Source of the DNA: Acanthopleura granulata
Taxonomy: Eukaryota; Mollusca; Polyplacophora; Chitonida; Chitonidae
NCBI GenBank assembly: GCA_016165875.1
Contig: JABBOT010000002.1
Location: forward strand, 23,636,265-23,700,264
Direction: 5' to 3'
DNA: 64,000 bases
In this document: one piece after another, positions 23,776 to 36,230 of the stretch
Layout of the letters: the number at the start of each line of letters is the position of its first letter
How positions within the stretch are numbered: the stretch's first letter is position 1
Program-made: the position numbers and the translations under genes
The notes under the pieces: model-generated
Seen by the model: the letters and a program-made list of their open reading frames with translations, nothing else
Database searches by the model: none
What the model was told of the DNA's origin: nothing

Positions 23776-26700
23776 GCGAGAGCTGTGTTTGAGCGAGTGA
23801 CCCCATTGGTCTAGGGCTCGTCCAATGTGGTAAGAGCAACGCCTCAGGCGAGTGAGCCTACTGTGGAATAAAGTCATAACTTCAAATGGCGTGTTTGATT
23901 TTGGGAGTAGGTTCATCAGTCAAATAGTTTATTGGTGCATAAACGTTTAGTTTATTGAGTGATTGAATGATTCATAAATTCATTCCAACATTCAGTTGCT
24001 TACTGGATGCAAAATCCGTCCATACAATCAATAACACGCTTACCTCAGTTTGTTTTGCTTTTAACACTGTGTAAACACTCATGCCTGGATTATTTAGTCG
24101 TAATGAGGAACTCATAAAATTCATTCCCACCTTTAACCACGCAATCCAAAGCTACGTGCTTTTTTTGTCTTTTGTTTTTTGGATTTTTTTTTCTATATTA
24201 CGTCACTCTTCTCCATGTGAGGATGCCCACAACACAAATACGTAACACACAAGTATTGCAGCCTCGCAGCAGGAAATGTTGTGTTTTACGACTATTTGGA
24301 CCCTTTTGTGTAGCCTAGAGTCACCCATTATGGCCATATATCCCACCTGAGAATGGTTATTACGACTAGGCGGAGGTGGTTAACACTGGCAGTAAATCAG
24401 CTGGAGTAGTGAGCTGAAGAATGTCGTTTCCTCCTGTCTGGCCACCACCGCCTTCTCTCCGGTGGATTCATGACGAATGGCAAGCATCATGTTATAGCCG
24501 ATTAATTCTGTTTTATTTAAGCTGTTAATTAGTTCCTCATTCTCAGTGGCCAGGGCGGGGGAGGCCTGTATCATTAACCAAGACCTGAATGATGTCTTCA
24601 TTCACCCGGGATTGTCATGAATGTGCATGGATGGAATCTGTACAAAAATTGATGCTGATGATCTCCATATCACAGGAAACTGAAAGGCTGTGCACGACTG
24701 GCGTGGGTGGATGGGGTGTTGTTGTTTTCTTACCCCAAAGCATGTTATATAGCTGGTTAAAGAGCTAACCCTGGTGTAGAGTGTACCGTTATTCCAAGGG
24801 GTAAGTCTGATTAATTTGTAATAATGATTGAGCAAATGTCGTTTGAGAGAGTCTTATCTTGCTGTCCAACTACTGTACCAAGCCACTCAAAGGCCACTGA
24901 TTTATTGGTATGGTTGATAAAAAAGTAAAATAAAAATAAATAAAAAATTCTGTATCCAACCCAATTGTGGATTAAACTTAGTGATTTGAATTAGTGGCAT
25001 AGCCAAAAACTTAGTTTTTTTATAATTGTCGGTTTATAATTGTCAATTTTGATTGCAAATCCGTTTGGTTTGTCGATTTATTTGCTACCGGGAATTAGAA
25101 ACGGGTTCATTCAGTATTTATCTTGCTGATTCGATGATTTTATTTCGTACATATTCTACTTCAAACTGGAAACCATGCTAGATTTTTGCTTCGCAAGTAG
25201 GTTGTATCTGCTGTTTGAACGTACAGTTCAGGAAACTTATGACATCAAAAAAAACCATTCCTCTGGGTATAATTATCTGGCAACAACATGGGAATTGAAA
25301 TCAAAACTAGGTTAAGTTGTACTTCTAATGCGAGATCTAGTTATGGACTATGGCGTTAACTTGTCGGTTCGATTTGACACATTCCAGACAAGGACGTACG
25401 TGGCAAATCCAGAGAGATTTCGAGCACAAGGCTGTTTGACAGATCGGTATGCTTCCTCCATTATAGGCTAAATTTCTCAAGATGGCGGACTGGATGCATG
25501 TAATAGATGAACACAAGGAAAAGAGACCCGGCTTCTGCGCACCAGAATGTTGGCCGCCGTCGTATAAGTGAAATATTCTTGACTCAAAGAAAACATCCCG
25601 AAGTGTAGACTATACAATTGTTATATCATCCCTTCTTGGATCTGGCAAAAAACGAGAATTTTCTAATCTTTGAAACTGTGCATGGTTTGGCACTGTTTAC
25701 CTATTCTTATAATGTCTAAAATACTTGCGATAAAATTGTTCAAGATTCAACTGTTCAAAGTTTTTACATTTGGGAGCGAAAGGAACACAGTTATCACAGC
25801 AAATTACTGCTCGCCCGGAAACACCGGGTTCTTAAAGGGCTGAATGGACATTTCATGCTACTTTTTGAAAAGAAAGTCATCCTTGTTAATCAGATCGCTG
25901 TTTTTTCTCACCACTTGCTTTAACAGCTTTGCAGCCCATTTTTTCTTCTTCCTCGTTTGGAGTCTTGGAGTTCAACACACCTACCCCCATGAGCGAGCTC
26001 AAATTCATAATATGTCGTACAAATATTGATATAATATATCCACCTTGCTCAGAAAAGAATTCTGTATCCTTGATTGTCTTGATGCTGAATGCCAAGCTTA
26101 GCTTCAAAGCCTGCCGTTTGTTATTTTCAGGTGCTTCACTATTCAGGCAAAACTGGACTCTCTGCTATACGAGTCTCTGGGGACTCAAAACACTTCCTTT
26201 TAACAAATGCCAATATTTCTGGTTTATGCCTCTACGCCACTCCAGGGAAAATTTAAGTCACGTATAATTTAATTCATTACTGAAATATCAATAGTGCCAA
26301 GGACTCTTCGTAGAGATAGAGTAAACCAGTGTGGGTTTCATGTATAGAGTTTACCACGTCCTTGCGGTGGAACGCACAGACTAGATGTCTGTTATCGTGG
26401 GTGTGTGCAATAACAGGAACAGAGGATATACCTTACATGTATCAGCACAGTGGTTACCTTTCATTTAATCAACAGATGCCATATTGATAATTCTTTGCTG
26501 TGTTTTCGTTTATTTTTTTTTTTTACCTGAGTTCGCCTGGATTTCAACGTTCTATCAACAACCCATATACATGTACTTAAATAAGTCTCAAAAAACCAAA
26601 ACGGATTTTAATTTGAAGTGTTGCCCAGCACATGATGAGAGAGCACAAAAATCATTTTACATCTGTTGTTCCTGCTTCAAGATTATTACATTAAGAATAT

Positions 26701-28094
26701 GTTAAACAAATCATCAAACATGTCCATTTCGCCAAGAAGCTAATAGCAGACGTTATACCTAAAAGCATAAAGATAATAACAGAGATGGTAATTTAAAGAA
26801 ACATTTGTCTGTCTGATTGTCTGCTGTGTGGGGTTATTGATTTGGCAGGTTGGTTGGTAGCCTTTGTCGTTGTGTGGTTGGTCAACTAAGCCTCTGACGT
26901 CATGTCTATCATCTTGATCGAAAGGTGGTCCGCATGGACGGTTCCACCTCAAGCTGTTCGCTTAATCTCTTGTCTGCTTGGTGAATTGCCTGACCACTTA
27001 ATGATACCAGAACCCATCATAAGCAGAATTTCACATTTTGCCTGTTGCAGCCCAAAATATTAATCAAATATGGCCATATGTATATATACTTTGAAAGCTA
27101 ATTGAATGCCAATCTCCAAAAAGTTTTTTAAAAATTACCTATTTTTAATATTAATCAAAATAAAGAGAAAGCTTGAAAAAAAATCAGAGCTGTTTTTCCA
27201 AATGCTATTTTTTTCACCAACTTTCAATTTTTTTCCCAAATGGATAATTTACTATTTCAAATAAAAAACGGCCCCACATATTTTTAATATTCATCTTAAA
27301 TTGTTGTGAGTGATCATTTAAAATCAAAACTTAAAAAATTTTGAAACTTTAATGTTATTTTACTAATACCATTAAAACTAGAAAAGATATCAAAAATAGA
27401 ACCGAAGAAAAAGACCAAAATGTCTGGAGGAGCATTTTATGTGACAAAATTCGTCAATAATTCGTTTGCCAATTAATTTAATCATGAATTGTCCTGCCTA
27501 CAGTTAAAATGTGAACACATCAGCCCAGTCATGTTAAAATGTAAAACGTATCATGTTCCATTAAAGCGTAAACTGGTGTTTTATCTTGACATTTCTGAGT
27601 AAAACCCGTTAGCACGTGTTTATAAACGTCTGCCACAATGGCTGTTGTTTTAGTTAATAGGTCTGCTGGTGTAGTCTGAACAAGCAGCCGTGCACAGTTT
27701 ATAGCAGGAGGCAATACACATTTACCAGAGGCATATCTATTTACAGCAGGTAACCCCCTTCAGTGAGCTAATGGCCCTAATCAGGGGGGACTAAGAAAAC
27801 ACAACTGCCTTGGTTCACGACATGTTATACTCTTTGTCAAATCTGAGGTCAAATTTACATTTCGAATTTGGTTGTTATCTTTACCTGAGAGGAAAGATAG
27901 GGGACTGGAGAATAAGAATGTGAAATAAAAGAAAATTGACCAAATTTCAGCCCTGAGGGATTCCAGTATCCCAAACTGGTGGGTAAACGTGTGGAGTTCT
28001 ACTTCATGGTATACGATTAAAAAGGTTTCGTAACCGGTCTGATACCACGTGGAATTTGCAGTCGTTTTCTTTAAAAATGCTGTCAAAGGAACGG
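23776..28094. other. no gene seen apart from one SINE fragment
   Basis: AT-rich, including a strongly A/T-biased stretch at about 27.05-27.45 kb. Short frames on both strands near 25.9-26.3 kb and 24.4-24.8 kb carry no recognisable domain. Confidence 0.5.
25540..25590 (+). mobile_element. SINE family A fragment
   Basis: Only the ggccgccgtcgtataagtga and aatattcttgactca part near the 3' end of the family is present. Confidence 0.65.
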
Positions 28095-28270
28095 AAGGTT
28101 GCTAACCGATCTGGCGCACGATTTCCGGCCGCTCTCACGCGAGATGCGGGTTCATTCCTGGCCTTCGATTGGAAAGGGAATTTCTAGGTCACCAGATTTT
28201 GTGAGGTCTTGGTGACAAAAAACTGGCCGACCGTGCTCGCGCGTTGATGACCTTTCGTCTCAAATGTATG
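28095..28270 (+). mobile_element. possible third tRNA-like SINE
   Basis: The segment gatgcgggttcattcctggc resembles a tRNA B box with one base missing, preceded by a ctaaccgatctggcgcacg A-box-like region. Only one copy is seen in this window, so family status is unproven. Confidence 0.35.
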
Positions 28271-29031
28271 TTTGTATTTGTATTCTGTCGCAGGAAACAC
28301 CGTCAGCAGCTTTCTAATTTTCTTGTTTTACTCCAGACATTCCGGTTTTATGCACCTATGAAACTGATAGCTAGGGCGTATCATATACCTTCTTCAGTAT
28401 GGCCTTTAAAACCTTTCTAGAAGGGTTGCAGGCCAATATGTCTCTATGCGGCATTTTCTAAATTTCACAAAAGAGGAAACGGTCCTTGAAGTTCACATAG
28501 TGAGACGAATTTCTTCACACAGTTAAACAGTGTCGGCGAAACCTTCCACAGTAGATATGAAAGACTGGAAACAGATGCGACATATCCCGTAACATGTCGA
28601 TGTCCTCTTACTCCAGCCGGTGGTTATGTGAATGGTCATTGTTAAAAAGATAGGACTCAAAAAATTTGACATTGCGATGGACAGACGGACATAATCGCGA
28701 AAATATTGACCTTTCCGTTAACAATCTCTAACAGCCTCAGCTTTGACTCGTTTGTGCTTTAATGCAATTAGTCTGCTGCACAGGAAACACAGAGCCTTAC
28801 AGGTAATCTGGAAAGTGAGAAAACATACACCATGTAGCTCCTGCAAATTTATGACAAAACATAGTTTGCGGAAGTTGAGAAATAATATTCATGTGAAAAT
28901 CAGGAGAACATTAACCTGACGTAGGCATGTTCCATCTTCTGTCTTTCCTGAAGTTAAAAAGGAATTTTCCGTCCTAATATATTTCTGTGATAAAACGCCG
29001 TGGGCAGAACAGGATGGATCATGAAATCATG

Positions 29032-29210
29032 AATGTATTTATTTATTTGATTGGAGTTTTACACCGTACTCAATAATGTTTCACTTATAGGACGGCAGAC
29101 AGCATTATGGTGGGAGGAATCCGGACAGAACCCCGAGGAAACCAACGATCAAGCGCAGATTGCAGACAAACCTGCCCACGTATGACCGGAGAGGAATCAT
29201 TATAAATGTA
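29032..29210 (-). mobile_element. SINE family A, truncated
   Basis: The tail (tttgattggagttttacacc), the ggtgggaggaatccgg block and the tatgaccggagaggaa block are present. A short aatgta at both ends may be a target-site duplication, but it is weak. Confidence 0.78.
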
Positions 29211-30929
29211 AGAAATGCCTCTAAATAAAATCCAACTGACAACACTGACAAAACGTTATTTTTAAGGGTGTGAGAAAGTGGAGAGTGGAGTTCTGCGTGT
29301 TGGAATGCAATTCTCATTGTATCCACTGGGGCTTTAAATTAGCAGAATTGTCAGGTAGACCTAGGTCTACCTGGCGAAGGGGATGTGTTTACTGCGGCGC
29401 TCTGGCTCACCGCCACCATATAAAACAACCTGGGTGCCAAAATGAAGTACATACTGACAAGGCAAATGTTCATCATCAAATTTGGTCAGGTGGTGACTTA
29501 TTCTGGCCACTCACGCCGCCTTGATACTACGGTGAAAAAAGTTTTAGTAGGCGTACACGTGTATGGCGTCAAATATTGGTGACTGCCATGACCTGGCCTG
29601 TTGGTAGGCCTAATCACCATATCCTGGGGCCTTTACGGTTTATAACTAGCTGTACCTGCATAGAATATCGATTTAGACACAATTATATCCTTTTTAACAA
29701 GCACTGAGTCGATTTTTACGGAAGAGGACGGACACCGTCGGTATTTATTAGAAAAACAAAATTGTGTACGAAACATTAGGCTATAGATCTACAGTTGCCA
29801 CAGCTAGGAAAGTGGGTAAGGGGAGATAACAGTCACTGTATCGGCGCTAATGCTACCGAAGTTAGGACCCCTTTCTCACTTTTGTCAGTTTAGCCTAAGG
29901 TTTGTCTTGTAAAGTTATAACTTTATACACCGCTGAATAAAAAAAACAAAACAATAAAATTAAGTTGTATGGGGTGATTTTTACCATTCACTTATAGTGA
30001 ATTCATTTCAAGCTAAGCAAGACATTTACCATGTTTCATGGATGATTGATGACAAAGTCCGTTTTCCACCTCTTGTGACGCTCGGTCATCTTTTTAACGT
30101 CCCGTTCGTAAACTTCGAGCTGTCTGCTCACTATGCTCTGTGCAGAGGTCGGTGTAAGCGATTTGAGGAGACGTATGTGCCAAATAAGTGCCTTTACTCG
30201 TGAGTCTTTAGTTTTTCATTTCGGACAGCTGTGATTTAGCGACGAAAGAAAACAGTGGACAGCGTTTCTTTGGGTTGACAGTGACGGGACAGTCAGTAAG
30301 TGCATGCTGAGCCTGTTCACGTGTTGTTGTTGTTGAACTTGATTCTTAGTCGTGGTTTTTTTTTTGGGGGGGGGGGGCACACACTTAAATATTTTGCACG
30401 TTTAATTCATTTATAACGGCACCAGTCCAATATAACCTGCCGTGCACAATATATATGTATCAGACTAAGAGTATCTGCGGGCCGTGTTCTGTGAATCAAT
30501 TCGGCGTGATGGTAATGACTATGTAGGACATGTAGGCCCTATTTAGTTTGGACGTAGACATAAGATTAGAAAATAATTAATAATTCGGATACTGAATGGG
30601 TAATTTACTAATGAATAAGCCAGACTAAGAGACATCAAACAGAGTTTCCATTATTTCAAGTTATCACGTGATTAAAATAAATGACATTTGGCTTATTCTT
30701 TCATTTGCGTTTTGTCGCCACAGTGTGGCTGAAAGATTGCCGATGTGGAGCGAAGCCATAATCATTCATTCATTCACTCACTTCCATTTTGAAGACATAT
30801 GAATTTGATCATTCATACTTGAAATCGAAAGTTGCATGATCCTTCAGAGATTTAAGAAAACAAGATTTTGAATGGGACGCTTTTGATACGTCATAATTTG
30901 CAGGGATTAACATCTGATGAATGTTTCTG
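29211..30929. other. upstream region of ECSIT, first exon not placed
   Basis: It should contain the ECSIT promoter and noncoding first exon. A T-run followed by a G-run lies at about 30357-30378. No TATA box or certain donor was chosen. Confidence 0.45.
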
Positions 30930-30953
30930 ATTGTTTCCAGGAGATTTGTAACT
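30930..30953 (+). other. splice acceptor and short 5' UTR deciding the ECSIT start
   Basis: A pyrimidine-rich run ending in tttccag at 30940 is followed by 13 nt and the ATG of ECSIT in context actATGG. The acceptor implies an upstream noncoding exon. I could not place that exon with confidence in 29.2-30.9 kb. Confidence 0.6.
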
Positions 30954-33544
30954 ATGGCAACATTGACAAATAGAGGATGTGCAGTTTTACTGAAAACCTT
31001 GTGTGGTCATTGTGGGAAGAGTTTAGGATCAGCCCTGAGTGTGCAAGTTAGTCGTCTCATTGCCACCTCCAAACATTGTCATAGAGTAAGGGACAAGGAT
31101 GAAATGCATAAGAAGATTAAGAAAGAACTGGTTATCAAATCAGAAGTTGTGTTTGATGAGGCAGCAGAAAAAGCTAAAAATAAGTTAACATTTCGACAGG
31201 CACTGGGCACTTACCTGGAAAGGGAAGGGATCTACAGACGTGGTCATGTAGAGTTTATTTATGCAGCACTGAAGAAGATGAAGGAATTTGGTGTTGAGAA
31301 GGATCTTGATGTTTATAAGCAGATTCTGGATATTTTACCCCCTTTTGTGACTTTGCCTAAGTCAATGTGGCAAGTCGAGTTTCAGCATTTTCCCAAGCAG
31401 CAGCAGTGTGCCATAGATATTATGCAGCAAATGGAGGACAATGGTAAGGATTTGCCTCGATCAGAGACCTATCAGTAAACGTATACATATAGAAACAGCC
31501 TACATTTATGAATTAATAGTGATTCAGTAGGGTAAAATAAGTTTTTATTTTGTATATATTTATTCACCAGTTAATGATACAGGCATTTTCTTTAAATACA
31601 AGTCCTTGTAGCACAATAGTACCAAGAAAAAAAAACTGGAGGCAATGAAACCTCATAGGACTTGAATGAAGGATTTGTTGTCTTGGAAACTATTTTGATG
31701 GATCCTGTTGTTGCAACAACAAATTTTAGGTCTTCACGTAAACACAAACATTGTTTACAGGTGTTATTCCCGACAATGCCTTTGGGGACATGCTCTTGTG
31801 TCGTTTTGGTAAAGACAGCCATGCCTCAAGGAAGTACAGACGTATAATGTACTGGCTGCCCAAGTTCAAGAACCTTAATCCATATCCTATTCCCAGCAGT
31901 TTGCCAAATGACCCAATAGAGATGGCCGTTATTGCTCTTAAACGGATGGCTGTTGACTGGGAAAACAAAATAACTGTTCACAAGGTATCCTCCTATCTAT
32001 TACTAACTGCTTTTCTCAACATCTTTGCTGCTGGCATTCACACTGAAATAATTGAATAGTGCCCTTTTTTTCTCTGTGTTTTTTGTTTTTAGTTTTTTTT
32101 TTTTCTTCTTCACTTTTGTCATTAACATTGATTCTCTGATTCTCTGTCTCAATTAATTGATTGATCAAGGGAAATTCTCTTATTTTTCACAATATTTCCC
32201 AGCCCAGTTCAAGAAAGTAATTATATATTGTGCAAATTGTTCTATTTAACATACATGTAATCTCTTGGTGAATCAACCGGAGCCACCAAGTACAACAAGT
32301 GTCAGTGTGTTGTATTATCGTTTCAGACAGTGGAGGATGAAGACATGCCTTCAGAGGATACATTCATTGCCTACGCCCAGAGTCCTAAACAGCAGGAGCT
32401 GCTGGCATCTCACCCCGTGGACAAGCCGGTGTATGTAGAGGGAGGTAACCCTGTATGGGTAAAGTCCTATCTGCAGACGTACTTTGTGTTGATCGCTGAC
32501 CCAGACCCCAATAGGTTTGTTGACAAAGAAGAAGAGGAGGAAGGTGAGTGCCATCAGCTGGACAGCAAATACAGCAAAAACGTATTTTGTCATTCGTGTC
32601 ACTCGAAAATTATATCATTGTAGCATGGAAGGATGCTAGGTGCCTTACTGCTGCTGTTGATAAAATCTGGAACAGAAATAAGTGTTTTGTATGTCCTAGT
32701 CTAAGTTAGTGGACTTATTACATAATGTTATTCCACATCAAGTGCATGTGTTTGGGATAGACGATTGTAAGAATTGTTTAATACACTGTAACAGTTTGTG
32801 GTGCAACAATGTACCATCACCATTTATAAACCCACAAACATGGAAGGCTAGCAGTTAAAACTTTCAAATTTTTGTAATGTAATTCATTGTCAGAAAAAAT
32901 TACAAAATACACAACATAGAGTGATTAAGGAAGATGGTTTGATTTTGCAAACGTGAAGGACATAGTTCATTACTTATGCATAGTTTTGAACATACAAATT
33001 TTGGCGCAGAACAGGAGGTATTGAATAGGGGAAAATTTGCTGATTTTTGCTCATTTCTTAAGTTCTACAAGACATTGGAACTGTCATATTTGAATGATAT
33101 GCAAATTGTGATTGTTTTTCAAGAAAAAATTTCTTACCTGAAAGCTTTAATTTTCATTTTTTATGTTAAAATATTGTTCAAGACTTATTTGTGGTAATTT
33201 TTTTTCTTTTTTTTTTGGGGGGGGGGGTGGTTTATTTTTCCATAACCATGCAAATTTGTCTTTCTATGTTTTCAGAGGAGTTGTTCAACTGGAAAACAAT
33301 ATTTGAAGAGGAGAGACCAAGGGAGGTAATCCCTGCTCCTTCCATCCATGAACAGGAGGATGGGACTGTGCTGAGTATGTGCATCACAGGAACGTCCACT
33401 AAGGACTCCCTGGTCACCTGGATCAGATATCTACAGAGGGTTAACCCTAAACTAGAACAGATCCCTGTTGTATTCAGACTCAGAACACCTGAATCTGGAC
33501 TTCAGTTACCTGAGGGGGAAAACAATGAAGTCATCAGGACGTGA
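30954..33544 (+). CDS. ECSIT: ECSIT, mitochondrial complex I assembly / Toll signalling adaptor, complete CDS in 4 coding exons
   Basis: ECSIT supports mitochondrial complex I assembly and links TRAF6 to downstream kinases in Toll signalling. Coding exons are 30954-31443, 31761-31984, 32327-32543 and 33276-33544. Donors are GTAAGG, GTATCC and GTGAGT, each acceptor ends in AG, and the joined frame gives 399 codons and a TGA (human ECSIT is a little over 430 residues). Family-typical blocks are seen: TFRQALGTYLEREGIYRRGH (exon 1), MYWLPKFKNLNPYPIPSSLP (exon 2), KPVYVEGGNPVWVKSYLQTY (exon 3) and a C-terminal LFNWKTIFEEE...LVTWIRYLQ stretch (exon 4). The N-terminal ~45 residues are basic, rich in Ser/Ala/Leu and poor in acidic residues, as expected of a mitochondrial targeting sequence. 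The ATG at 30954 was chosen because an AG acceptor (tttccag, ending 30940) lies just upstream. An upstream in-frame ATG at 30921 would therefore be intronic, and a noncoding first exon is implied further 5'. The gene is tail to tail with FNIP. Confidence 0.95.
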
Positions 33545-33999
33545 CCAAATGGGGCGTTTGGATGAACTGGGATCAGGAGTCTGGGTCAGCAGAGGATGAC
33601 TCATTTCAGATCACAACATTGTGATGGTTTGTTTGAACTCAGCCCATGTTAGCTTGCCTGGAGCTAATGGTGTACTTCCTCGCCCCAGCTTATTTAGCTG
33701 CAAGTATTAAGAATTTTTGAGTATGAAGTAAATAAGATTCAATCATCAAAATGATTGATTTCACCCATTTGTATGTATCTCAAGTTGCTAAATTATCTCT
33801 GACAGTACTAGTTTCAAGATTTGGAATCATTGTTTCAGATTGTGTTATCCCTGCAAGTGTAACTATGTAGGTCTCCTTCATTTAAATTTGAGACAGCCAT
33901 GGTTTTGTCATTAATGGTTAGTACAGCTATTTTGTCATGGTTTATTTATGGATTGCCTCATACAGAGATGGAAATCTTCAAAAAATACTTAAGTATAAA

Positions 34000-34005
34000 A
34001 ATAAA
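34000..34005 (+). terminator. candidate polyadenylation signal for ECSIT
   Basis: AATAAA lies about 455 nt after the ECSIT stop. Other AATAAA hexamers lie at 34751 and 35164, so the used site cannot be chosen from sequence alone. An AT-rich 3' UTR-like stretch runs between the stop and this motif. Confidence 0.4.
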
Positions 34006-35929
34006 GAAAGTGGGACAATACCTTTTAACCAGCCATGTTAAGCAAAGTTAAATAGTTCTGCTAATCTACTGTGTGTCAAATGCTGACATATCCCTCAGTT
34101 CAGGTCTCTTTGATCACATCTCAGAATGATCTGGATGAGTTTAAACAATCAAGACACATCAAGTCATGTACTGTTGAGACTCTCAGACAGGGCTGAAGAT
34201 CAGGTCTTCACCAACTGCTTAGTCTGGTTGTTACTGTGTGTGATGTACATGAGTGAATAATATAATATTCTTACTTTATATAGTGCTTTTTGCCTCAAAA
34301 TCATGTGCAGTGTATCTCCTTCAGGTGCATTTAAGTGCCACAACTATGTGAATGCATATTCAAATTTCTTTGCAGCCACTGTCACTATTCCTGTAATTCT
34401 ACTTATCAACAGCTGTGTGTTGTAATCATGAAGATTATGAGTTGAGATATGGCTGCCGAAATGGTGAGGTGACAAAACCCATGGTCATAACAGTGGCTTG
34501 TTCCCCAACATTGTAAGTCCAACGACTGCTGTTCTGGCTTAAGTATGTTGGTGAGATGATGTGAGCAGGAATCCCCTAAACCATAAACGAGGAAGCAAGC
34601 TTTTGAGGAACACACATGTGTAAAGACAAAATCACAAGTGTTTGGTCAGATGCTCAATGCCAGTTTTGTCATGCCGCAGCTTTACATCAGGCAGTTTGTC
34701 ACAAGACAGTGGTTTCCTCCTACCACAGCCCATCATTCGCGCAATGTATAAATAAACTACACTTCAGTCGGGATTATAAATCACAGAAGAAATCAAAACT
34801 GTTTTGACTAATAGTGCAGGTTCAAGTTCAAACTCTCTTAATGCTGAAGGTATAAAAAGTCGCACTGTACCGTCCATGTGGCCTGTTCAAAACGTTTGCC
34901 ACCTGTTGCATTTACTAGAGCATGGGCACCTGATTTAAATTTCACGCAAAGATATTTAGAGAAGACGAAGGACTGTAAAAACTGAGGAGTTCAATGTTTG
35001 TGAGCTTAATGAGTCTCGAAAGGAAAAAGATGTCCTTTATATCTCCAGAATACGGTGAGACGTGACTTTTGTTGACATTATTTTGCCAAACGTTTTTGAC
35101 AAGTCACATCGAAACTCGACACTAACCTATTTTGCAGCTTAAATACAAAATTGGTGTGTACACAATAAAACAAACATCAAATAAATTAATCTGAGTTGAA
35201 GTTTTAATGTGAAGAGTTGTATAAATAACCATTGCTTATGTACAAGCATAAATCAATGAATATTACCTTGCTCTTATCCCCAAATGAAGCCCGTGGTTCA
35301 TACACACATTTATACTATGAACAGATGTATTTGTTACAAATGGCACAGCTGAGTACACAATACTGCCCTCCAGCCACTAAAGAGCTGAAGAACATGGCAA
35401 GTGACTCTTGGCCAGCATATTTCTATTCACTGACAGATTAAAATTATCTGTGTATTGCAGCTTGGAGAAAGGGAGCATAGACATTTCATTTTGCATTGTA
35501 AGGCTTTACCACTACACGTACATGTTTCACTTCAAACAGTTAAGACAATCAAACATTCATGTACCAGAGTAGTCAACTTGGTGATATCTCACATCAGAAT
35601 TGTTATGTATTACATATTATTAATTAAAAATATCACAGCGATCTGTTTATTAGACTGACTCGTTTCATATACATGTAGTTACAAAAGCAAAATCTTTCAC
35701 CTAATGGCATTGGGTATCAGCCATTAATAGGGAGATACTGAAGAATACAGATATGAGTACAGTTGCTTTTAACAGATATCGTCTCACACAAACATTATGC
35801 TGATAGGCTAAAACACAGGATAAAGATGAAATATAAACTTCAAATGCTAACTTGAATGAATGCATTTTGTATGTGTGGACAACACCCCATACAATATTCA
35901 ACAGAAACAAAGAAAAAAGAATACATAAA

Positions 35930-36230
35930 ATGTATGCCTAAACACTACATCTCCACAAATGTATGCCTGAACACTACATCTCCACAAATGTATGCCTGAA
36001 CACTACATCTCCGCAAATGTATGCCTGAACACTACATCTCTGCAAATGTATGCCTGAACACTACATCTCCGCAAATCTATGCCTAAACACTACATCTCCG
36101 CAAATGTATACCTGAACACTACAGCTCCGCAAATGTATGCCTAAACACTACATCTCCGCAAATGTATGCCTGAACACTACATCTCCGCAAATGTATGCCT
36201 AAACACTACATCTCCACAAATCCATCTGTT
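35930..36230. repeat. 29-bp minisatellite, about 10 copies
   Basis: The word aacactacatctcc recurs exactly every 29 bp from 35941 to 36202. Units read as tgtatgcctgaacactacat followed by ctccgcaaa, with variants a/g and c/t only. It lies between ECSIT and FNIP. Confidence 0.95.

Noticed and set aside
31751..32059. 102-codon frame as an independent gene
   Set aside because: It contains ECSIT exon 2 (31761-31984) plus intron read-through. The GTATCC donor at 31985 ends the true coding part.
35930..36230. possible CRISPR-like array
   Set aside because: The units are head to tail without variable spacers, and the window is an animal genome.
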